The notes below the pieces were generated by a model that worked only from the letters and a program-made list of their open reading frames with translations, ran no database searches and was not told the DNA's origin. The translations under genes were made by a program, and so were the position numbers. Positions 15,491 through 21,110 of a DNA stretch of 21,110 nucleotides are shown one piece after another (within the stretch, counting starts at the first letter, position 1; every line of letters begins with the position of its first letter). This DNA comes from Deltaproteobacteria bacterium (lineage in GTDB: Bacteria; Desulfobacterota; Desulfobacteria; Desulfobacterales; JAABPS01), in the NCBI GenBank assembly GCA_019309685.1, contig JAFDFT010000005.1, positions 1-21,110 on the forward strand, read 5' to 3'.

Positions 15491-16614
15491 TGAGTTCTGG
15501 ATGCTCCTATATTCATAAGTATTCCTACGCAAGCCATATTGATCAACAGCGATGTACCGCCGTAGCTTAAGAAGGGGAGGGTAAGCCCCTTTGTGGGCAG
15601 CAGGCCCAGGGCGACACACATGTTAATACACGCTTGAAGCGTGATGGCTGATGTAAAGCCAATGGCCAGGAATGCGCCAAACATGTCTTTTGCGTTTCGA
15701 GCAATACTGATGCCTCGCCATAAAATCAGAAAATAAAGACTTAAAATAATCAGTACACCTATGAGACCGAGTTCTTCTCCGATTACAGAAAAGATGAAAT
15801 CGGTATGAGGTTCGGGAAGATAAAAAAGTTTTTGGTACCCCTTGCCAATACCGGCACCCCATATGCCACCTGATCCGAACGCCATAAAGGAGTGAATGAT
15901 CTGATATCCTTCGTCTGTTGGGTATTGCCATGGGTTTAAAAATGACACCAGCCGGCTGACGCGATATTGTGCGCTGGTTAAAAACAGATACGCTACAGGT
16001 AGGAGTAGTACCAAAGATGTTGCTAAATGGAGCAATCTTACCCCGCCAATGAACATCATCATCCAGGTGATCGTTCCAAGGATAACAATCGAACCAAAAT
16101 CCGGTTGAATAAAAATCAGAAGCGTAAATACACTAAGCACAATAGTATGCGGCAAAAAACCTATATAAAAATCTTTGATGTCTGCCATTTTTTTATTCAA
16201 AGAATACGCGAGATAAATAATAAGGGAAAACCGGGCAAATTCTGAGGGCTGAAACGTAAAACTTCCAATGCGAATCCATCGGGTCGATCCGCCCGCGGTG
16301 TAGGTCAACCCGGATATGTGAACAGCAATCAGAAAGACGATGGACAGCAAAAGAAGAGGGTAGGTAAAATGGCGGTATACCTTGTATGGTATATGCTTGC
16401 ACGCCACCAGAACCAATATACCTATCAGGGCGAAAAGGGCCTGTTTCTTTAAGAAGTAAAAATCAGATCCAAACTTTTTTAATGCGAGCGCGGAGCTGGC
16501 GCTGTACACCATGACAATGCCGATGCCGACCAGAAAGAGGACCGGAAACATCAGCGGTATGTCATAAGTGCCGGATGCGGAAGTCTGGTTGCTATGGGTG
16601 ATAGGCTTTTTCAT
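15487..16614 (-). CDS. ftsW: Septal peptidoglycan glycosyltransferase FtsW (SEDS family)
   Basis: FtsW is the polytopic SEDS polymerase that extends septal glycan strands from lipid II with its partner penicillin-binding protein. The 375 residues have about ten membrane helices and the family segments VMVYSASSALALKKFG, FQPSEFARFSLIIYLA, and GIWGAGIGKGYQKLFYLPEP followed by HTDFIFSVIGEELGL, then LPTKGLTLPFLSYGGTSL near the C-terminus. Position between murD and murG supports FtsW rather than RodA. The ATG at 16614 lies 1 bp after the murD stop, with AAGG a few nt upstream, and its stop overlaps the murG start. Confidence 0.96.
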   Translation of the reverse strand: MKKPITHSNQTSASGTYDIPLMFPVLFLVGIGIVMVYSASSALALKKFGSDFYFLKKQALFALIGILVLVACKHIPYKVYRHFTYPLLLLSIVFLIAVHISGLTYTAGGSTRWIRIGSFTFQPSEFARFSLIIYLAYSLNKKMADIKDFYIGFLPHTIVLSVFTLLIFIQPDFGSIVILGTITWMMMFIGGVRLLHLATSLVLLLPVAYLFLTSAQYRVSRLVSFLNPWQYPTDEGYQIIHSFMAFGSGGIWGAGIGKGYQKLFYLPEPHTDFIFSVIGEELGLIGVLIILSLYFLILWRGISIARNAKDMFGAFLAIGFTSAITLQACINMCVALGLLPTKGLTLPFLSYGGTSLLINMACVGILMNIGASRTQ

Positions 16615-16615
16615 C

Positions 16616-17986
16616 TTAACCTTTTTTTAAACCATTCACTGCTTCGCGAAAATTGTCGCCTCTTTCCGCGTAATTGTTATACATGTCAAAACTGGAACAG
16701 GCAGGTGATAACAGCACTGCATTTCCCGGTTCTGCTGACGCATGCGCTTTGGCAACAGCTTCATCCATGGATGCGGCAATCTCCGTTTTCGTAATAGGCC
16801 CGAGAGTGGAACGAATTTCTTCTTCAGCTTCTCCAAAAACAATTAATTTCTTTACATGCGTGCGTATACTATTTTCGAGCATGTGAAAGTCTACGTCTTT
16901 ATTACGCCCCCCCATGATCAGAACAACAGGCACGTTGAAAGCATGCAACGCTTTTTCAACCGCATGAGCATTCGTTGCTTTTGAATCGTTGAAATATTGG
17001 ACCCCGTTTATTGTGGTAACATATTCAAAACGATGCGGAAGCCCTTTGAATGAACTGATCGCCAGTTGGATTCCCTTAAAAGAACCTCCAGCAGCGAATG
17101 CAGCCAGACCCGAAGCAGCGACATTTTCAAGATTGTGAGAACCTGGAAGTTTTATGCTGGAAATCTCCAGCGATTCGGCCTTTTTATTATTTATGGTAAA
17201 AAGTATATTTGTTTTAGATATCAACGCGTTGTTGCCCGGTTTTTTTGAGTCTAAATTCCCATTATTAGAAAAGACCAATTTTTTACTGATAATATTTCGG
17301 CATATGGATCGTGTTGTTGGATCGGCACCGTTAAAAACTGCGACATCACTGCTTTTTTGATTTTCAAAAATCCGGCATTTTGACCTGGCATAATCATTAA
17401 AATCCTTATATCGGTCCATATGATCTTCTGCTATGTTTAAAAGAACTCCCACCTTTGGCCGAAATGTTTCAATTGTATCGAGCTGAAAACTGCTTATTTC
17501 TGCAACGATGATATCTGCCTTTTCCGGACTGCCCGCGTAGTCAATAAGCGGATTGCCGATATTGCCTCCAACAAAAACCTTGAAACCGGACTGTGTGAGC
17601 ATCTCGCCTAAAAGGGTTGTTGTAGTCGTTTTGCCGTTTGTTCCGGTTACCGCGACAATCGGCTCTTTGATGAATCTGGAAGCCATTTCAATTTCACCAA
17701 TAACAGAGATCCCTTTTGCTTTTGCTTTTTTAACCGGTGCTATTGTATGCGGCACACCGGGGCTGAGGATAATCATATCCGCCTGCTCAAAGGATTCGGG
17801 TTTGTGATATCCGATCTCTAAATGTACGCCGAGATCAATCAGTGATCTCACCTCATTATCTTGCTCCTGTTCCTTATTACTGTCTGTTGCGGTAACTATT
17901 GCACCTTTTTGTTTCAAAAATTTTGCCGTTGAAACACCTGTTTTACCAAGACCGACAATAAGAATTTTATTATTTTTCAGTTTCAT
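16616..17986 (-). CDS. murD: UDP-N-acetylmuramoylalanine--D-glutamate ligase MurD
   Basis: MurD adds D-glutamate as the second stem-peptide residue. The 456 residues contain the N-terminal UDP fold (ILIVGLGKTGVSTAKFL, about 8-24), SPGVPH (75-80), the ATP loop VAVTGTNGKTTTT (111-123), NIAEDHMDRY in the central domain and YFNDSKATNAHAVEKAL in the C-terminal domain. It ends with LSPACSSFDMYNNYAERGDN, the usual closing MurD motif. The ATG at 17986 lies 24 bp after mraY and lacks a visible ribosome site; the upstream bases are AT-rich. Confidence 0.97.
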   Translation of the reverse strand: MKLKNNKILIVGLGKTGVSTAKFLKQKGAIVTATDSNKEQEQDNEVRSLIDLGVHLEIGYHKPESFEQADMIILSPGVPHTIAPVKKAKAKGISVIGEIEMASRFIKEPIVAVTGTNGKTTTTTLLGEMLTQSGFKVFVGGNIGNPLIDYAGSPEKADIIVAEISSFQLDTIETFRPKVGVLLNIAEDHMDRYKDFNDYARSKCRIFENQKSSDVAVFNGADPTTRSICRNIISKKLVFSNNGNLDSKKPGNNALISKTNILFTINNKKAESLEISSIKLPGSHNLENVAASGLAAFAAGGSFKGIQLAISSFKGLPHRFEYVTTINGVQYFNDSKATNAHAVEKALHAFNVPVVLIMGGRNKDVDFHMLENSIRTHVKKLIVFGEAEEEIRSTLGPITKTEIAASMDEAVAKAHASAEPGNAVLLSPACSSFDMYNNYAERGDNFREAVNGLKKG

Positions 17987-18010
17987 TCAAATAAATAAAA
18001 TCAAAAAAGA

Positions 18011-19090
18011 TTATCTAATCTTCAATGTACTCATTGAAATAAGCGCGAGCACTATCGAAATAATCCAGAATCTTACAATGACTTTTGGCTCAGGCCATCC
18101 TTTTAATTCAAAATGATGGTGAAGCGGTGCCATTCTAAAAATACGCTTACCATTTGTAATTTTAAAAAATCCAACTTGAAAAATGACCGATAAGGTCTCT
18201 ACGACAAAGAGTCCGCCAACGATAACGAGCAGTATTTCCTGCTTTGTGATGACGGCTATAGTACCTATAGTACCTCCAAGGGAAAGCGAGCCAACGTCTC
18301 CCATAAAGATCTGTGCTGGATAGGTGTTGAACCATAAGAATCCAAGACCCGCACCTGCCAATGCGGCGCATAAAATTGCTATTTCACCGGTGCCGGCCAC
18401 ATAGTTTATCTGAAGATATTCGGCAATTTTGATATTTCCGGTCACATACGCAAAAACCATGTATGTTGCGCCAACAATAATCAAAGGACCAATAGCAAGA
18501 CCGTCGAGTCCGTCCGTAAGATTGACTGCATTTGAAGTTCCAACAATGACCAATGCGGCAAAAAGTATGTATCCCCATTTAAAGTCCGGTGATACATCTT
18601 TAAAAAATGGGAGGGTCACCTTTGTTGAAAAATTCGGTGACAGATAAACAAGCAGTCCAATAGTAATGGATAACATTATTTGCAAAAGGAATTTTCTTCT
18701 CGCGGACAGCCCCTTATTCCGCTTTTTAATCAGCATCGCATAATCATCAATAAAACCAATCGCTCCATAGCCAATGAGGGACAAAAGAACGATCCATACA
18801 AACAGATTAGCCAGATTTGTCCACAGCAGTACAGATGAGGTGATTGAGAAGATAATCAGAAGTCCTCCCATTGTTGGTGTGCCCGCTTTTGAGTGGTGCC
18901 CTTTGGGGCCATCTTTTCGGATATACTGACCGATCTGCATATCACTAAGTTTTTGAATGACCCAGGGGCCCAGAAAGAAGCAGATGAGAAATGCGGTCAA
19001 GCCTGCGTAAATAGCCCTGAAGGTAATATACCTGAACACATTAAAAATGGATATGGAATCACTTAACGGATAAAGCAAATGATATAGCAT
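18011..19090 (-). CDS. mraY: Phospho-MurNAc-pentapeptide translocase MraY
   Basis: MraY is the ten-helix membrane enzyme that transfers phospho-MurNAc-pentapeptide to undecaprenyl phosphate, making lipid I. The 359 residues show KAGTPTMGGLLII (68-80), the catalytic Asp pair in DDY (115-117), the NAVNLTDGLDGLAIG motif (187-201) and the histidine motif PLHHHFELKGWPE near the C-terminus. The ATG at 19090 has GGGGTGG about 7 nt upstream. The 222-bp gap before it is filled by repeat copy B, which breaks the usual close murF-mraY junction, so mraY may depend on a promoter in or near the repeat. Confidence 0.97.
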   Translation of the reverse strand: MLYHLLYPLSDSISIFNVFRYITFRAIYAGLTAFLICFFLGPWVIQKLSDMQIGQYIRKDGPKGHHSKAGTPTMGGLLIIFSITSSVLLWTNLANLFVWIVLLSLIGYGAIGFIDDYAMLIKKRNKGLSARRKFLLQIMLSITIGLLVYLSPNFSTKVTLPFFKDVSPDFKWGYILFAALVIVGTSNAVNLTDGLDGLAIGPLIIVGATYMVFAYVTGNIKIAEYLQINYVAGTGEIAILCAALAGAGLGFLWFNTYPAQIFMGDVGSLSLGGTIGTIAVITKQEILLVIVGGLFVVETLSVIFQVGFFKITNGKRIFRMAPLHHHFELKGWPEPKVIVRFWIISIVLALISMSTLKIR

Positions 19091-19112
19091 ATAGTACCAC
19101 CCCTATCTGGTT

Positions 19113-19202
19113 TTAATCCATGAAATGGTCCTTTTCCGCAATTTTTGCGTCAACCCGCCTGAGGCGGATAAATCTGCGAAATTGCTTGTGCGATGTACCC
19201 AT
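19113..19202 (-). other. Possible 29-codon ORF inside repeat copy B
   Basis: An ATG at 19202 is preceded by GGAGGTG (19206-19212) at 3 nt and opens a frame of 29 codons ending in TAA, 22 bp before mraY. The predicted peptide is very basic in its centre (KQFRRFIRLRRVDAKIAEK). The aligned part of copy A reads similarly in the same frame, but copy A has TCT in place of ATG and a 1-bp shift near the end. The same bases form three hairpins, so the apparent frame may be a by-product of the repeat. Not claimed as a gene. Confidence 0.18.
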
Positions 19203-19315
19203 GTACACCTCCGCGCAATTCCTTGATTTCCTTGACCTTGCAAAAAATTACTCATTTATGAATTGAAAACACTTTTACGTGCCCATTTAAAAATTGAATT
19301 AATGGATGGGCACTA
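19116..19315 (-). repeat. Intergenic hairpin repeat, copy B
   Basis: Reverse-complement counterpart of 8457-8655, filling the 222-bp gap between murF and mraY. Hairpins: 19178-19222 (GAAATTGC with GCAATTCC), CCGCCTGAGGCGG (19155-19167), and CGCAATTTTTGCG (19137-19149). A further stem, GTGCCCAT (19279-19286) with ATGGGCAC (19306-19313), exists only in this copy and has no T tract after it. The outer end, TAGTGCCCATC, overlaps the murF stop codon TAG, so the element appears to supply that stop. Relative to the minus-strand genes the two copies point in opposite directions. Confidence 0.85.
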
Positions 19316-20761
19316 TTTGATTTTAAAATGATTTTTAATGCCTGTTACAACCGTTTCCATCCCAATAGCCCTCGACCCTTTTACCAGGATCCAGTCATCA
19401 GGTTTAAGCCAGTCAATAAGATGATGGATGATGTCGTCTTTGTTTCCAATGAAAATATTCTTCTCATCCATATCAGCTTCCCTGGCTCCGGCAGCCATAT
19501 CTTTCGCAAAGGCCCCGGTGATGTACAGCTTGTCGATATTTGACTGTCCGGATAATGACCCGATCTGTTTATGTGATAATTGAGACGCGTCTCCGAGTTC
19601 ACACATATCACCTGCTACAATTACTGCCCGGTGACCTTTTCTTAAAGCATTCAACGTATGGATCGCGGCGGCCATGGAGCCGGGATTTGAATTATATGTA
19701 TCATCAATTATATGTATATTATTTTTTGTCGTTAGGATGTTCATTCTTCCAGGAACCGGTATGAAATTTTCCAGCCCCTTTTTAATGGTATCCGGGGACA
19801 GTTTGAGAAGATGGCCCACAGCCGCCGCAGCAAGCGCGTTGGACACCATAAAACTGCCCGGAACCTTGAGATCAATCGGGACCTGTTGAGACGGTAATGT
19901 CAGTGTAAAATGAGTCCCATGATTGGTTTCTTTTATTTTATCTGCTCTTATATCTGCCTTTTCAGATAATCCGAAAAGCAAAATATCTGCTTCTGTTTTT
20001 ATCGCAAGCGTTGGGGTCATGGGGTCGTCAGCATTCAAAATTGCCGTCCCATGGGGTGTCAATGTTTCTAAAAGCTCTCCTTTTGCATGCATCACCCCTT
20101 CAATAGAGCCCAGACCCTCAAGATGTGCAGGTCCTATATTTGTAATCACACCGATGTCCGGCAAACAGATCTCTGAGAGTCTTTTTATTTCACCGGGCTT
20201 GTTCATGGCCATCTCTAAAATTGCCCACTCATGAGAATCGTTGAGTTTAAAAAGAGTAAGAGGCAATCCGATTTCATTATTAAAATTTCCGCTGGTTGTT
20301 AAGGTGTTAAAGTGCTGAGACATTATAGATGCTGTCATTTCTCGAGTGCTTGTTTTTCCATTGGATCCGGTAATGCCCACAACAAAGACATCCGAATTTT
20401 TTCTTTTGTAACCCGCCAGATCACCCAGCGCCCTAAAGGTGTCATTGACTGATATAAAAACGATTTCCTTTGTTTTGTATTCATTGAGGTTTATGCTTTC
20501 GGACATATGTGCGTTAATAACGAATCCGTGTATTCCTTTGTTTGTTACTTCTTTTAGAAAATGATGCCCGTCATAAACGTCTCCTTTAATGGCGATAAAT
20601 AATTCATCCTTTTTTATGGTTCGTGAATCAATGGAAATTCCGGAAAATGAAAGCCCCTTATCTCCCTGAAGTATTGTACCATTGGCAGCTTCAAGGATAT
20701 CTACGGTTTCCCACGACATATCACGTGTTGATTTTGAATTTTTGTTTTCCGCAATCATCAT
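19313..20761 (-). CDS. murF: UDP-MurNAc-tripeptide--D-alanyl-D-alanine ligase MurF
   Basis: MurF adds D-Ala-D-Ala to complete the pentapeptide precursor. The 482 residues contain the N-terminal domain (FSGISIDSRTIKKDELFIAI, about 39-58), the ATP loop GITGSNGKTST (129-139), EMAMNKPGEI, TNIGPAHLEGLGS and the C-terminal IIDDTYNSNPGSM, the signature of MurF. The ATG at 20761 (a second at 20758) has AAGG 8 nt upstream. It is separated from murE by 156 bp, unlike the usual overlapping murE-murF junction. The TAG stop falls at the edge of repeat copy B; the C-terminus (NHFKIK) looks complete. Confidence 0.96.
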   Translation of the reverse strand: MMIAENKNSKSTRDMSWETVDILEAANGTILQGDKGLSFSGISIDSRTIKKDELFIAIKGDVYDGHHFLKEVTNKGIHGFVINAHMSESINLNEYKTKEIVFISVNDTFRALGDLAGYKRKNSDVFVVGITGSNGKTSTREMTASIMSQHFNTLTTSGNFNNEIGLPLTLFKLNDSHEWAILEMAMNKPGEIKRLSEICLPDIGVITNIGPAHLEGLGSIEGVMHAKGELLETLTPHGTAILNADDPMTPTLAIKTEADILLFGLSEKADIRADKIKETNHGTHFTLTLPSQQVPIDLKVPGSFMVSNALAAAAVGHLLKLSPDTIKKGLENFIPVPGRMNILTTKNNIHIIDDTYNSNPGSMAAAIHTLNALRKGHRAVIVAGDMCELGDASQLSHKQIGSLSGQSNIDKLYITGAFAKDMAAGAREADMDEKNIFIGNKDDIIHHLIDWLKPDDWILVKGSRAIGMETVVTGIKNHFKIK

Positions 20762-20830
20762 TTGCTTGCCTTAAGTAATTTGATAAGGCCTTCATCATCC
20801 TTAACAAAAGTGTCGTTTAATATTTGATAT

Positions 20831-20865
20831 CTAAACCTAACTCTAAACACCTAAAACTTAAACAC
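20831..20865. repeat. Low-complexity CTAAAC-like run between murE and murF
   Basis: Plus-strand bases read as imperfect repeats of CTAAAC/CTTAAAC (ctaaac, ctaact, ctaaac, cctaaaac, cttaaac). The 156-bp murE-murF gap holds nothing else convincing apart from the murF ribosome site. Confidence 0.5.
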
Positions 20866-20917
20866 GCTTAAAATCGATATGGCTTTGAGAAAATATGTAT
20901 TATGTCTACTATTTTAT

Positions 20918-21110
20918 TCAATTTAACACTGTAAGCACTTTTTCGGCCATGACCCTGTCATCAAATGGAACAGTCTTCGTCCCTAAGACCTGGTAGGTTT
21001 CATGGCCTTTTCCCGCTATCAGGACGATGTCGTTCGGGTTGGAAGCCCTGATGCCAAGGGTTATAGCTTTTTCACGATCCGGTTCAACAACATATCCTGT
21101 TTTTTTAAAG
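20918..21110 (-). CDS. murE: UDP-MurNAc-L-Ala-D-Glu ligase (third amino acid) MurE, C-terminal part
   Basis: The last 63 codons and TGA stop (20918-20920) are present; the rest lies beyond the right edge. The visible peptide includes EPDREKAITLGIRASNPND and DIVLIAGKGHETYQVLG, the closing motif of MurE, then PFDDRVMAEKVL. MurE adds the third stem residue (meso-diaminopimelate in most Gram-negatives). The DNPR-type motif that tells diaminopimelate from lysine enzymes is outside the window, so substrate is inferred from the likely lineage only. Position before murF is standard. Confidence 0.95.
   Translation of the reverse strand, partial: FKKTGYVVEPDREKAITLGIRASNPNDIVLIAGKGHETYQVLGTKTVPFDDRVMAEKVLTVLN

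Noticed and set aside
15491..15619. Upstream extension of murG inside ftsW
   Set aside because: The extension is 43 residues unlike any MurG N-terminus and lies fully within ftsW in another frame; the ATGA junction at 15490 is the better start.
19279..19313. GTGCCCAT...ATGGGCAC stem after murF as an intrinsic terminator
   Set aside because: The stem is only 8 bp around a 19-nt interior and is not followed by a T tract on the transcribed minus strand; treated as part of the repeat.
20758..20850. Minus-strand 30-codon frame from GTG, its TGA overlapping the murF ATG
   Set aside because: No ribosome site before the GTG, the first part is the low-complexity CTAAAC run, and no similarity is recognised; the ATGA overlap alone is not enough.
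1..21110. CRISPR array, tRNA or rRNA gene, IS element
   Set aside because: No regularly spaced direct repeats, no cloverleaf-like segment and no transposase-like frame were seen on reading both strands.

Overview
The window reads as a chromosomal segment of a free-living anaerobic Gram-negative bacterium of moderate to low GC. It is most like a sulfate-reducing member of Desulfobacterota (the old Deltaproteobacteria, Desulfobacterales-like). This is inferred from the combination of a membrane pyrophosphatase, a CarD-type regulator, an Rnf complex next to a multihaem cytochrome c, a fused B12-binding/radical SAM protein, and the protein sequences themselves. No phage, IS, CRISPR or RNA gene was seen.

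Layout. Plus strand, 1-1866: the last codons of a membrane pyrophosphatase gene (hppA) with a clear intrinsic terminator; then a promoter region, a CarD-family regulator and an RluA-family pseudouridine synthase whose S4 RNA-binding domain has been almost entirely deleted. From 1883 to the right end every gene is on the minus strand. First comes an electron-transport operon read cytochrome c (five CXXCH) - rnfC - rnfD - rnfG - rnfE - rnfA, converging on the pseudouridine synthase with only 16 bp between the two stops. Next is a stand-alone radical SAM gene (6716-8437). Then a long division and cell-wall (dcw) cluster read murE (partial) - murF - mraY - murD - ftsW - murG - murC - murB - ftsQ - ftsA - ftsZ. 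No ddl is present in it.

How the genes work together. The Mur enzymes build UDP-MurNAc-pentapeptide (MurB, C, D, E, F), MraY and MurG make lipids I and II, FtsW polymerises glycan, and FtsQ, A and Z form the divisome. The Rnf subunits form a membrane ion-translocating redox complex, with the cytochrome as a likely periplasmic partner.

Most notable observations. (1) The Rnf operon is a divergent variant. rnfB, the ferredoxin-binding subunit that normally follows rnfA, is not here; RnfC lacks the glycine-rich GGAGFPT flavin/NADH loop; RnfD has Tyr where the flavin-accepting Thr should be; and a five-haem cytochrome heads the operon. Together these suggest an Rnf-like complex that exchanges electrons with something other than NADH and ferredoxin. 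(2) A roughly 200-bp repeat built of three successive hairpins occupies two intergenic gaps, 8457-8655 and 19116-19315. The copies lie in opposite orientations, bracket the mraY-ftsZ block, and carry a possible 29-codon ORF in one copy. (3) The pseudouridine synthase has a clean in-frame loss of its S4 domain. Other points are a TTG start for ftsQ, a Cys in place of the usual catalytic Ser in MurB, and a perfect 15-bp palindrome upstream of the cytochrome/rnf operon.
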